Positions 34,264 to 45,438 of a stretch of DNA of 62,000 bases are shown in pieces. A model generated the notes under the pieces. That model did not search any database. It was given only the letters and a program-made list of their open reading frames with translations, and had not been told where the DNA came from. The DNA is taken from contig NC_087069.1 in the NCBI RefSeq assembly GCF_963678635.1, positions 4,633,472-4,695,471 on the forward strand. The letters run 5' to 3'. The DNA comes from Symsagittifera roscoffensis. Taxonomy: Eukaryota; Xenacoelomorpha; Acoela; Convolutidae. The stretch's first letter is position 1; each line of letters opens with the position of its first letter. Made by a program: the position numbers and the translations under genes.

Positions 34264-35631
34264 AGAATAACACCTACTTTGGTAATATCCATTATGATAT
34301 TCACTTAGATATGAAGTTAGACTACACAATTAGCCGAATTTTTCAAGAAATGTCACTCTCCGAATTAGAAACACTTCACCAATTATGCGAATTAGAAAGG
34401 ACACAAATCCTACAATCACTCGCACTAGCAGTATTAAAAATACCCTACGCAGGATACTTATTGTCAGGAAATAGATCAAATTTTCTAGACTACGAAGGAA
34501 ATATTTTAAGGTTTTATACTTGTACCAAAAAAGTATCACCATTATATGTTTTTGAAGATAAACGTTGTTATAAAAGAATCCCTATATTCTATAAAAATAA
34601 AGTACATTTTGTTGGCACACTCTCAAGACGAACATATTTTTGGGATACCGCAGTCCGATGTGGATCAGAAAATATCCACAATGTAGTACAATTGAATCCT
34701 GATGAAGATAAATATTATCTCCTTACTCCATACCCTAGGTTAATGCAACCACTCAAAAAATTTTCACCCGAAAGCATCAGAGCTATTGCTCGTAATCCAA
34801 ATATTGATTTACAATCAATTGGAATATATTCTAAATCAGATATCCAACATCACATTAGAACACAACATTTCCAAGAATTATTAACACAAATGGACACTAT
34901 ACAAAGACAATCAATTGATCAAATTTTAAGAAAACTTGCTGAAACCGCAGGATTTGCAGATATTTATACACAAGATTATAGCGGATATTTTAAAGACATT
35001 AAAGACTATATATGTTTAAACGGTGAAAAATACAGACCACAAGATATTTCACCTATAAATATTTTCAGTTTTGTCACCCTAAAAAATGAAATTCTAGCTT
35101 TTCTAGGATGACCCTATTACGCCTTAGAAAAATTAACTATCTTTAACGCAATGTTTAACTTTATAGGATTTCTCTTTTCACTTTTAAAAGGAATCTATAA
35201 CACATGTGCTATACACACACAGGTAAACAGACAAGCAAGTGTAGCACGCATACTGTTTGCAGGATTATTTTGGAATTTTTTCATCATCAATAAACAAAAT
35301 ACTTTTAGACGCACAAATCAAAAAATATAACACGAAAATAGCCACAAGACAGAATACTTACGACGAAGAACATATTAATATAGAAGTAACACCTACCGCA
35401 CCACAGTTGCCACCCCTACCACAAAACCATCCATTATCATTAGTCCCACGTAATTTCCAAAACCTAGCAATCACAAATAACCCAAATTCTAGACCAAACA
35501 TACCACAAAGTCCCATCCAACTTATAATGACACATCATTCACAAAATGATAATACATACGAACAAATTATAGAACAAACCCACACCACCACTTTTCAGTC
35601 TCAAAATAATCATTTTTTCAGCCCACGATGA
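34264..35631 (+). pseudogene. env: Envelope-like protein, C-terminal half, membrane anchor and tail, copy C
   Basis: After a shift near 34,260 the frame 34,311-35,111 (266 codons) is open, interrupted by TGA at 35,109, and continues to about 35,330. It carries the most conserved block ('LRFYTCTKK', 'DKRCYKRIPIFY', 'FVGTLSRRTYFWDTA'), then 'DEDKYYLLTPYPRLMQP'. A helical region ('IQRQSIDQILRKLAETAGF') precedes the membrane segment 'MFNFIGFLFSLLKGIYNTCAI' at 35,150-35,210. A second hydrophobic stretch follows. A frameshift joins it to the cytoplasmic tail (35,257-35,631), which ends at the TGA of the ATGA overlap. The block order resembles chuvirus-like glycoproteins by memory only. Confidence 0.65.
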
Positions 35632-37441
35632 GCCGACAACTTGGATCCCTACACCGCTCAAATTCCCACCCAGCCAACCTTCAAACTCCAATCCCAATAA
35701 TCCCACTTTTTGCTTTCCCACCACCCGATTTTCCGATTATTAATATATCTTCAAGCACGAATTCTGATACTAACTCAGATATTTCAGTTTTATACTTTAC
35801 CTCACAACTGAATAACCCTAATGTAGAAACCCCTGACGAATTTGCAGACTCCGAACTATCTCCATCCAATAATTTTCAGACCAACTCCTCAGTTTTTTCA
35901 AAACCTCTTTTTCAACCAATCCCAACAAATAATTCACTCCCATCCGTTTCCACTCCTTCTTATGCATCGCAAGTGACCCCAACCTACTCTCCAATTCATT
36001 CCGACCGATCATATAATAATTCTCCAGATTCCACCCAATTTTCCCAGGAACTCGATAATTTTATTCCCCTACAACAACAGTTAATACACCCTAACACCCT
36101 CACAATACATCAACTTTCATCCACAATAGAATCCTCAAACCCACCTACTCCTACACCCTCCTCAGCTTACACTGCATCATTAGCACAATCATCCACATCC
36201 ACCGAAACATCAAATAGCACTAATAGAGCTTATCGCACTTTCAAAAGAAAATTCCCGAACCATCCATTTCCAACAAAACCAGGAACAGCCCGTGAATATA
36301 TTAATCATCCAAATCACACTAACACGAAAGATTTTTTAGCCATCACCCTACCCTCATTTCCACAATATACATTAAATACACCTAACGACACTAATGACAC
36401 ACGTAGCTTCGTAGATGAACATGTTTTAATGCCCACACTTCATTGGACAACTTATTATCATTTTACTAATCCCTTTTGCCTGCCACTAACTAATACTCAT
36501 GACGACATAGAAAAGAACAAAAACATGTTATATAGACTCACTGCAACACTAGCACCTAGACAATTTACTTACGTAGGATATAAAAAAATTACTAAAAACA
36601 TTCACTGCAGCCCGAGCTAACGAATTTACAGTAGAATATTACGACCATAATATCATCCGAACTAATCAAGACCAATTTTTAGATGAAGATCGCTTCGCTA
36701 ACCCACAACTAACAGAAAACTTTTTCATCAAAACGTCATTCGTATTCACACTTAAAATTTTTGATAGAAAATATGATCACATCATTTCTGAAGCACTAAA
36801 TGATATTCAAGCTTACGAAAGTTTCCAAGACAAATTTCAGTTATTTTCATTAACCTTTCACTTTCTTGCACCACATGAACGCGATTTGCACTGTTCCCAC
36901 GATATTATCTCACGCACAAAACAAAATCACACATATACATACTATCGTTTCATACAAAAATCATTTTGATTTGCATACCCCATCAAGACAACCACATCAC
37001 CGTTTTCAAATTCTTAACTCAAAATACACATCACCATTTTTTCTTAATTTCACTTATTGCATCAAAGATACTAACCTCCAAGGCATCCTCCGCAATTATG
37101 ACCCAGTAGCACAAATGTATATATTTTGTCCCATCACGAAGACCTTTAACGCCGAAGAATCCAGACCCTTCCTTATCCCGCATGAATTTATCCAGCCTAT
37201 AGAAATACCAATATTAGAATTCATTCACAATACTAAATATAATCACAAAATATATAACCTCATTCAAAACAAACCTTACGAGTTTGCAGTAGGCACCGAA
37301 GAACTAAAAACAATTAAAGCACTTCAGTTGCTTTGGCCACTGCTCCAAACTAAAAACATCATTCGCATACTAGTCAAATTACTAACAACATCAGATATGA
37401 TACACGACATCTTCCCCCACGGCTTTTTCCCAGACGATTAA
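35628..37441 (+). pseudogene. Accessory ORF downstream of envelope, unknown function, copy C
   Basis: Starts at ATG 35,628 (MSRQLGSLHRS), overlapping the envelope stop as ATGA. It is open to about 36,600, shifts frame (36,600-36,969), then shifts again and ends at 37,441. The total length is about 600 residues with two frameshifts. The first 200 residues are Ser/Pro/Thr/Asn-rich. The remainder looks folded: 'HVLMPTLHWTTYYHF', then 'NPQLTENFFIKTSFVFTLKI', then 'LNFTYCIKDTNLQGILRNYD' with a C-terminal Leu-rich helix. I recognise no family. The start and its context are conserved in copy A (12,497), which argues for a genuine gene of this family. Confidence 0.6.
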
Positions 37442-37442
37442 C

Positions 37443-37529
37443 AGGTAAGTATAATTTGAAATACTCTTCACTAATAAATTTAAATTAGTACTAACCATTT
37501 TCTATTAATGTTTCATTTATATTTCTAGT
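37443..37529 (+). promoter_or_regulatory. Intron-like segment just after the accessory ORF
   Basis: The stop codon TAA is followed by CAG and GTAAGT at 37,445, a perfect donor consensus. TACTAAC follows at about 37,487, the strongest branch-point form, and then TTTATATTTCTAG ending at 37,529. The spacing from branch point to acceptor is about 40 bases. It is either an intron in the 3' untranslated region or the donor of a spliced message. Another TACTAAC followed by a pyrimidine run and AG lies at 37,787-37,822. Confidence 0.5.
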
Positions 37530-38284
37530 CTTCATACCACAATCAACTACAAAAACAGAAAATAAAAATAAAAATACAAACTTGTTAAAATTCTTTTAAA
37601 ATTCATTAATATCTTGCACTAAATAATGTAATAAAATTCAAACCAAATGTAGTAAATTAATCTATAAACTATTTCCCCATGAAGCAGTAAAATTAAATAC
37701 GATGAAAATTTATAATTTTAAAATTTCCCCCAAACGCAGTAAAATTCAAATTCTATGTAATAAACTGATAAAATGAAAAAATGCAGTACTAACCTTTTGA
37801 TATTTTCATTCACTCGCACAAGAATTCTATCCAAACTCGCACAGCTCGCCCACGAAGAATTGTTTAAAAATGATTTTAAGTTTCAAGTTTTCACACTCAA
37901 CAACTCTAACACACGATAACAAGTTTCAAACTTTCCTTTAACCCGGTTGGAAAGGAATTATATACTAAACCAAACTAACCAACGCAGCTTACTAAACACC
38001 ACAAATCATAAAATAACAGCAAGACTAAGAAAAGAAAACCAACGGTACCCAAACCGGTTTAACCCAGTTTAAAACTGGATAATTTATTCTTTTGAAGACT
38101 ATTATAAAGTCTAAGAAAGAAATCAGAAAACACAAAAAAGTCGCAAGACAAACCCATACCAAAAACAATTTGATTTTTGAAAAAAGGACACAACCAAAGT
38201 AACATAAGAAAAGACCAACATAAACCCAACAATAAACGTTATCACATAACAGGACCTCTCAAAGAAACAGCACGAAATCATACT
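37530..38284. other. AT-rich noncoding DNA after copy C
   Basis: No gene seen. It contains loose repeats of GTAGTAAA/GCAGTAAAATT (37,648, 37,685 and 37,735) and short AACCGGTT-type runs (38,048-38,065, near 37,940). It may contain the 3' LTR of copy C, but without a matching 5' LTR this cannot be tested here. Confidence 0.5.
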
Positions 38285-38372
38285 CCCACTCCTGGCCTAA
38301 CCCACCAGAGAGGACGTCCTGAGCATGCTTTATAGCCGAACTAACCCACCGCGCTACATCCACGCTTATGTG
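38285..38372 (-). other. tRNA-like (SINE head) fragment
   Basis: On the minus strand, TAGCGCGGTGGGTTAG at 38,356-38,341 is a good pol III A box in tRNA-like spacing. The B-box position (near 38,300) reads GGGTTAGGCC, a degenerate form. It is probably the head of a decayed tRNA-derived SINE rather than a functional tRNA. Confidence 0.4.
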
Positions 38373-38609
38373 ACCACACTTCTATTTTTAATAAGAGGTA
38401 CTCAAGGGTGAGTAACTCTTCAAAATAACCAAATTAAAACAAAACGCTTTTGTGAAAACGATTAACTAAAATCATGATTAAAAAATTGGACTAACATAAT
38501 TTTATAAAATGTAAATTATACTTTGCAGTATATAGATCAATACACAACAACAAAGACGAACATCCAAAGACTAGATGACCCCATCACACTCGAATAAAAG
38601 AATGGCTAA

Positions 38610-38834
38610 GCACAACCGATATGCCGTCCACAATCACAACTCAAAGGATTTAGAGTACGACTTGACTTCGAAGAAAATGACTTCATTGAACTAGTCAATG
38701 ACCACCTCGATGTCCAAGTATACGTACAGATCCGAATTACGAGGCATCCCTTCCACACACGATCTCCACGCCATTCCCCGACGAGGTTGAACACAAAACA
38801 AGTTCTCTACATAATACAGAAAAACCCGTCATAG
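38610..38834 (+). pseudogene. Short unassigned coding remnant
   Basis: A 74-codon frame without ATG, reading 'FRVRLDFEENDFIELVNDH' and then 'DVQVYVQIRITRHPFHTRSP'. The amphipathic pattern looks like protein. The minus-strand frame over the same bases (38,794-38,606) is also open but less protein-like. I cannot name it. It may belong to another decayed retroelement. Confidence 0.3.
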
Positions 38835-39440
38835 CAAATAATTTTGAAATCAGATTGATTTCATTGGGGATCACAGTCGTTGTCACAAGACGACGCAACG
38901 ATTGTATGTCCCTAACTCCAGCGTCCTGGAACTTCTTTAACAAGAGGAACCAGACAAGAATAGCAACGTTCATCATCCATCCTTCAAATTGCAGAAAGAT
39001 AATTCTAAAAAACTCTGTAAAACCCGGATGGGTGGAACCTGATCTAAACTACATTTTATAATTGGATAAATTGGATATTTTACCACTGTAAAATATTTAA
39101 TTTTAACCAATCATGATCCATCAAACTAACAACCCACTTATTTGTAAGTGCTGGAATTACTTGTAATTTCAGCACCAGAGAGATTTGAATTTAACTTAGA
39201 AATTAGTTACCTGTCCAAGAGAACTTCAGCAGCCGCAATAAACCAGTATACCCTAGATCTATTGAGCCTGGCAGAGACTAGTTAAACACCCTGAGACTAG
39301 TAAGTATAAGAGTAAGATTAGGATCGGTATTAGACTAAGAAGTTGCACGAATCTATCCGGCCGAAAATAAGATAGCGTGACGAGCAGACGGTGTACCCTA
39401 TCCGAAATTACTCTATGAGGTAACCACATCGGTCATAACT
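38835..39440. other. Noncoding DNA
   Basis: Mixed composition. A 68-codon frame at 38,855-39,061 is open but has no recognisable features. Otherwise nothing is supported. Confidence 0.4.
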
Positions 39441-41155
39441 CAATACTATGGAATTGTATGACTAGTAATTTTTCATATATGGAAACTGTATGACTAACAT
39501 TTTCCAATCCTAAAAAATCGAAAAGCAAAATCTAATTTAGCTATAAACGTGAATCTATATACAAATCTGTAATCGCGCAATCTCAGAATTGATGAGAAAA
39601 ACCTGGAAAAACTGACAGATTTGTGTTTTCCGCAGGAAATCTTCGCGGCTCAGGAGAAAGCTGATTCGTATTGAGATATGAGAGTATTTATCAGCCTAAA
39701 ACACTTTAAAAAACAAACAAAATGAAGACGAAGACCACGCTCCCACTGAAAGTTAAGCCGAAATCCTGGTTGACTTCCACTTCCAGTTTTGATGAAATTA
39801 AACATAACTGAGACAAAAACGAAAATAAGTTAATTTAACATACAAATTTAAGTAATTATCATTTCTCACATAGTGGGTTAATTGGATTCGGTTGTTCTAT
39901 TAGAAGTTTTTAATGTGTCAATAATTTTGCTTCAAAATTTCATGTTTGCTCTCAATCGTTGATCTGATGAAAAAAATTTTTTGGAAGTTCTGGTGTACTG
40001 ATGTTTTTTCAGTAAAAATCAGCTTAAGTGTACTGTCTGCTAATTCTATGTTCTTCGAAAAAGCGAGAAAAAATTCCAGTGAAAAATGCACAGAACCTTA
40101 ATTTTGTGAATTGGTATTTACGATTCTTGAATGACAAGCGTTGATCTCAAGTTCTGAAAAAAAACTATTTGCGGTCCAATCAATTGTAGATCAATTTTTG
40201 ATCATTGACTAGTTTTTTCGGGTGCAATTTTTCAAAATAGGGTTTTTGTTTATTACAAGGATAAAAGTTTCAGTTTGAAAAACAGTAGTTATACCGTTCC
40301 AATAGTATGGAGACTGTATGGGTAACATTTTACCAAGTGTATTTTTTTTTGTCAATTTCAACAATTTTTGAGATTACCATTAAAACAGATGCTAATTTTA
40401 AGAGCTTCATAACTAACTTGACATCTTTTGTTTTGGCGATATAATTTGTTTTTGATTCAAAAATGCTAGTCTTACAGTTTCCATTTTGTGAGAGCTGGTG
40501 GAAAAAAATGATTTTGATTTTTTTTGGTCAGTTTCAACAAGTTTGGAGATTACCTTTTGACCACTGACAAGTTTTATGAGCTTCATAAATAACCTTATTC
40601 CTTTTTGATTTCTCAGTAATAATTGTTTTTTGTTTTCAAAAAGAGCTAGTCATACGGTTCCCATAATATGGAAACTGTATGACTAGCCATTTTTTTGTAA
40701 AAAGAAATCCTATTTTAAATTCTTTGTCTATTTCAACAAGTTATGAGATTAATTTTCGACCACTAGTTTTTGACCACTAATTTTTTACTAGTTTTATGTG
40801 CTTTATATATAATTAATTTTTTTTTTCTCAATGTTTTTGGTTTCTCAATATTTTTTTCTCAAAATTGTTTTTGTTTTAAAAAATTCTTGCCATACAGTTG
40901 CCATAGTATGGAAACTGTATGACTAGCATTTTTTCATGAAAGACATTTTGTTGAAAGTTTTTGTCTATTTCAACAAATTTGGAGATTAACGTATGAAAAT
41001 TGACTAGTTTTTTGAGCTTTATAACTAACCTAAATTCTTTTCATTTTTTCAATATAAACTGTTTTTTTTTTGTTTTTGTACCATAGTCTGGAAACTGTAT
41101 GATTGGCATTTTTTCCTAGAGCAATTGTATGGAACTGTATGAATAGCTTTTGATC
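39440..41155. repeat. Diverged tandem repeat built around a 40-bp palindrome
   Basis: About seven sites carry TATGGAAACTGTATGACTAG or a close variant (near 39,447, 39,478, 40,307, 40,668, 40,908, 41,088 and 41,130). Several are preceded by their own inverse complement, starting CTAGTCATAC, so that 40-bp palindromes form (clearest at 40,648-40,690 and 40,887-40,927). Between them, blocks such as TTGTCTATTTCAACAA and GAGCTTTATAACTAACCT recur, giving a unit of roughly 180-240 bp. No coding sequence. Confidence 0.8.
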
Positions 41156-42840
41156 TGTGGTGGTCAACCCTGGATAAATCTCATCTAGAAAGAAAAAGTT
41201 TCAAACGGATTTTAAATCAAACTTATTTTTAAATGATTTTTTAGATGGGTGAAAAGGATTTAAATCGAATTAAACATATTTTGTTTTCGAATAGATTTAT
41301 TTCATCAATTTCGAGTTTCTAATGCAATTAGCCCTTGGGCTCATTATTTTTCATTTTAGCAGCATAACAAATGATTTAAATCGCCACTCACGCTCACAAT
41401 TGATGAAATTCTATGATTCGTAATTTGCAAATTCCGGATAAGTTTTTGCTTAAAGTCTGATTTACTTTCATATTTTTCTTATATTCAGTTGCACGATTTT
41501 GAGTTAAAAGTCTGATTTTATTGATCGACCATTTTCTTCATTTGTTATATAGATTTTACTCAAAATGTATTGATGCTTTTCGAAAACTCAATTTTATGAT
41601 TTTGAGCTCAAAACCTGATTTCTATTAACACTTTTCTGAATTTGTTACATGGATTTTTATTTACATCGATGTGAAATTGGTTTTTAGACACTAAAATCAT
41701 ATGAAATGGAGTTAAATGAATTTTAGCAAAAAACAGATGGATTAAAGTAGTAATTGGATGAGCTTTAGTGAAGTGGAAGTTTCATCCAAATCAGTTTTTT
41801 ACAACTTTTTAAAGAATATTGATTGAAACTGATTTAAAATTAGTTTCGATTGATTTAAAATTGCTTTGTTATGGTGTAAGATAACTCCAAAAAAATTTCT
41901 GTCAGTACGGGTTGTTACTTGCTCCGTACTAACTAATAAATTTTGTATTCATTTGCGTTTAATCTAAATTAAGTGCAAGTTTTATCATGTTTTCGGGCGT
42001 TTAAACCTCCTTAACCCCTCTTTGATCTCTTCCCGTGCAGACAAAAATGGATAAGGACCGATTGCAGTTAGATAAAAGTATGCTGATTAAAATTAGATCA
42101 GTTTTAGTATGAAAAAAGTACAAACATTAAAAAAAGTAAAGATTGATTTGAATCGATTTAAAATTGATTTATATTGATCTCAAATCCCGCTAAAAAATTT
42201 AATCCAAACCTATTTGAAATCAATTTAAATCCATTTTTTCCGGCTTTCATTTGTTTTTATTTTTAATGGGATTACAACGGGTTTAAATCGATTTATATCA
42301 ACTTTTTTTCATTCGAGTTTCATCAGTTTCAATTTTGTTAAAGCATTTATTTAATGACTATCGTTTTTCATTTCACATCGATAGCATTATAGCATAAAAA
42401 ATATCACATAAAAAGCCAAAGTATCGATTAAATTCTATGATTTTCTTGCATATTTTGAGTTCAAAAACTTATATATTTTGATCTTTTTCTTAATTCGGTT
42501 CTTAAGTTTTTGCTCGAAATCTCATTTACTTTCATGATTTTCTATGATTTAATTACATATTGCTGAGATCAAAATTTAATCTATTCTGACGTTTTTTCTG
42601 CTTGTTACATAGGATTTTGTCCATAATCTGATTTGCAATGATTTTCTATGATTTCATTGTATGTTTTCGTGCTCAAAATCTCGTTTATGTGGATCATTTT
42701 TTTGAACTGTATAACATCTTGCACGGGTGTTTTTAGTTAAAAAATTGAGAATAAAATATTTCAATTGTTTTTTCTAAAGAAAAAGTTTTTTTGCCGTGTT
42801 AGCAAAAAAAAAATCATTTTAGTGAGTCTGAAAATCCATC
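41156..42840. repeat. Diverged repeats with ATTTTGAGCTCAAAA-type units
   Basis: Two stretches (about 41,395-41,660 and 42,420-42,710) share a loose unit: TCTATGATTT, TTGCACGATTTTGAG, CTCAAAATCTGATTT, then TTTTCTGAATTTGTTACAT. The unit is about 120 bp and heavily diverged. The rest is AT-rich and repeats ATTTAAATCGATTT-like words. No gene is seen. Confidence 0.6.
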
Positions 42841-42899
42841 CAAATCGAATTAAAGCAGTTTTTAAGACACTTACTTTGATCAAAAAGTTTCAAGGAGGA

Positions 42900-42985
42900 T
42901 CGATTTAAATCCATTTAAAATGGTTTTAAGTGAGATTTGGATGGATTTAAGTGAGTTTTGGATGGATTTTAGTGAGACTTTGGAT
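42900..42985. repeat. GTGAGTTTTGGATGGATTTA short tandem repeat
   Basis: Three adjoining units of about 22 bp (AAGTGAGATTTGGATGGATT, then two variants) lie at 42,927-42,980, preceded by related GGATTTAAATCC words. Simple tandem expansion. Confidence 0.7.
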
Positions 42986-43249
42986 TTTTTCGCTTGTGCT
43001 TAGAGTTACTCTGTTTCCGCAATCCATGCAAGTTTCAGACTTCTACCTCAACATTTTCGCTCAGTCGTTGATTGTCGAGAATGACAATGCTAGAATCTAA
43101 CAGCATTGCGTGGATTCTTCCGTCCTATATTCTACCGGTTCTTTAGAAACTGCTCCAACTGCTCCATTCTACCGGTCCTTTTCAAACTGCTCCATGAAAT
43201 AACTCAGAATATATTTATAATAATCAATTGAGCAACACTCACTGAGCGA

Positions 43250-43562
43250 ACATGGATTGTAATCAATTAGAATGGATTTCCGAGACAAAATAATCCATTT
43301 AAATCCATCAAAAATGTTAAATTCAGACCACGAAATTGATTATATTGCCATTATAATCGATTGTTTTTGAAAACAATAATCCATTATAATCCATTATAAT
43401 CGATTATAATCCATTTTTTTAGGATTACAATCCAATCCAATCGATTATAATGGATCACATTGACATAAGAAATATTAGGAATATATTCCATTTTTATTGG
43501 ATTAGAATCGTTTATTCTGTAGTTCTAGAGATACTGATCATATTATGAGAATATAATCGATT
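43250..43562. repeat. AATCGATT / TCCATTATAATC palindromic repeat cluster
   Basis: The words TCCATTATAATC, AATCGATTATAATCC and AATCCATTTAAATCC are repeated in both orientations over 300 bp. Related sequence recurs at 49,620-49,760, 53,920-54,040 and 54,750-54,930. A phrase starting ATGGGAATCGATTATAT is shared by the copies at 49,698 and 54,859. This suggests a dispersed short element with palindromic character. Confidence 0.7.
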
Positions 43563-43565
43563 AAT

Positions 43566-43910
43566 GGGGGCGGTGGTGAAGTGGTTACGTCTTCGCCTCT
43601 CAATTGAAAGGTCGGATGTTCGAGGCGCACCATGATCTGTGCTCGTTGCTTGAGGGTGAAGCAACATTACCCAGCCCAGAAAAATAACCGAAAAAGTTGC
43701 ATGTAGTTCTTAAACAGGGGCACCACAGCGGTTCGCCGTGATGAGATGTACAGCTCTTGTGTTGGTCCTTTCCCCGTGGATAAATAGCCTTAGATTATGA
43801 TCCATGGGCGCTCGGTGCGGGAAAAGACTTTTTGTGCCAATTTCATAAGACATACAATGTGACTGTGGGCGATCTGGGGCCTAAGAAATTAGATGACAAG
43901 CAAATAACAG
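43566..43910 (+). mobile_element. tRNA-derived SINE-like element
   Basis: The first 70 bp look like a tRNA gene copy. A box A, TGGTGAAGTGG (43,574-43,584), precedes a box B containing GTTCGA (43,618-43,623) at normal pol III spacing. A GC-richer unrelated body follows ('CAGCGGTTCGCCGTGATGAG' near 43,727) and ends near 43,910 in AAATAAC-type sequence. The composition differs clearly from the flanks. The head resembles a Ser/Leu-type tRNA in its long arm region, but this is not certain. No internal pol III terminator run is seen before the body. Confidence 0.65.
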
Positions 43911-44316
43911 GTGGCCAGAAAAAATCAAATTAAAATTACAATTATGGGAAATTGGACATAATTGTAACTGAAATTGTGTCTTAAATTGTGTCGGACGTAA
44001 TTGTGTCTGAAATTTGTTTACTGCCCGTACTGAACTTTTTGTTCCATTTCACGGCTGATCATCCATTTAGCAGGGGAGAGAAAATTCTCAGGACTGTTCC
44101 CCCATTATGCAGGGCTGTTCACAAGTGAGCATGCGTATTTTTCTACAGACATGGTCGTACCTGGATCTTACATGATCAGACCTGAGTGAAACATGTTCAT
44201 GCCTGCCGCAGACATGATAACGCCTGACTGAAAACTTGACAAATACATATTTATTTATATATTACTTCGCGTATCTTGACTAATTGGTCTTTGTTGTTAA
44301 AATTTCACTTTTTCAG

Positions 44317-44418
44317 ATTTTGTTCGAAATGAGTTTATCCAAATTTACCTCCTCGAGCCAACCATCTTCAAATGAAGGAAATTATGTCGTCTCTACATCC
44401 CAAAAAAAAGGACGTCAG
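44317..44418 (+). CDS. Possible small exon within the DNA transposon
   Basis: TTTTTCAG (ending 44,316) precedes a segment with ATG at 44,329 and 30 open codons (MSLSKFTSSSQPSSNEG...) ending at CAG, followed by GTTAGT. The donor and acceptor agree with consensus and the exon ends on a codon boundary. The Ser-rich protein start looks like the N-terminus of a transposon protein, but no downstream exon is identified. Confidence 0.3.
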
Positions 44419-44524
44419 GTTAGTTTCAGGGGGCAACGGGAGGGATAGTCGAAAAAAACTAAAAACCCCCAGTTTGAACTATAATTAAAGCAATTCGTCA
44501 CAAAATTTTTTGGCCAAAATTCCT

Positions 44525-44995
44525 TCAATTTTCGCAAACCAGTAGCCGCAATAAGTTCGAATAAATTAAAAAGATTCGATTGGTTGATACTATTAATCTC
44601 ATTGAATAAATTAACAACAAATGTGCGACTACTTTTTAACGCATGATTTTTGCAAAATTTGATAAATTTTGAGCGGAACATTAAAAAATCGTTCAATTTC
44701 GCAAACCGGTAGCCAAAAAAATTGCAAATAAATCAAAGAAATTTGATTGGTTGATACTATTAATCTCATTGAAAAAAATAACAACAAATGTGCGACTACT
44801 TTTTAACGTATGATTTTTGCAAAATTTGATAAATTTTGAGCGGAACATAAAAAAAATCGTTCAATTTTCGCAAACCGGTAGCCAAAAAAACTGCAAATAA
44901 ATTAAAGAAATTTGATTGGTTGATACTATTAATCTCATTGAAAAAAATAACAACAAATGTGCGACTACTTTTTAACGCATGATTTTTTTCTAATT
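44525..44995. repeat. Three 168-bp tandem repeats
   Basis: TTCGCAAACC begins at 44,531, 44,698 and 44,867 (spacings 167 and 169). Each unit continues through GATTGGTTGATACTATTAAT and AAATGTGCGACTACTTTTTA with high similarity. The array lies in the middle of the 1.8-kb transposon. The minus-strand 93-codon frame across it is not considered real. Confidence 0.95.
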
Positions 44996-45438
44996 TTATT
45001 TGTTAAAGTAGATTGGAACAAAGTGAAATTAAAACAGACGAGACTGCTCGTATCAGGGCAAAGCCCTGAATGTTCCGACTGCTTTTCACTTAGAAGGCGC
45101 TACATATTGTGACCTACCCCGAGCGCAAATACTTTTGAATGAAATTTAATTTTGTTTTATTTAGTTAAAAGTTTTGACTAACAATTAGTTTTATGTTGAC
45201 AGGAAACAGAGAAAAGTATCCACACGCCCCGCTACCAACGACTCCCTGCTTGCAATTAAAGAAAGATGCATCTACCCACTACTGTCAATTTTCAACAAAA
45301 AACTTCACCGATGTCAGAAAAAATCTGAAAAAAAACTAAAAATTTGAAGTAAAGTGTCACATTATCAAGCTGAGTTTATGATGTTGTTACAAATAAACCA
45401 TATCTTTAATAATCTTATAATACTGAAGATACCGATTT

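Larger units (their letters stand above)
25081..37441 (+). mobile_element. Ty3/Gypsy-class retroelement with envelope and accessory ORF, copy C
   Basis: Same family as copy A but better preserved. The order is gag (3' half), protease-RT-RNase H in one long frame, integrase (internally deleted), two short hydrophobic ORFs, a Ser/Thr/Pro/Asn-rich ORF, envelope and an accessory ORF. The 5' LTR and the first half of gag are missing, and no 3' LTR could be recognised. It still has the intact RT catalytic motif. A stop in RT, frameshifts and the integrase deletion show that it is inactive. Confidence 0.85.

Noticed and set aside
1-38284. LTR pair for copies A and C
   Set aside because: I compared the leader of copy A with the sequence after copy C and saw no convincing match. 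Calling LTRs would be a guess.
39440-41155. CRISPR array
   Set aside because: The units are diverged, AT-rich and palindromic with repetitive spacers, in a eukaryotic context with no cas genes.
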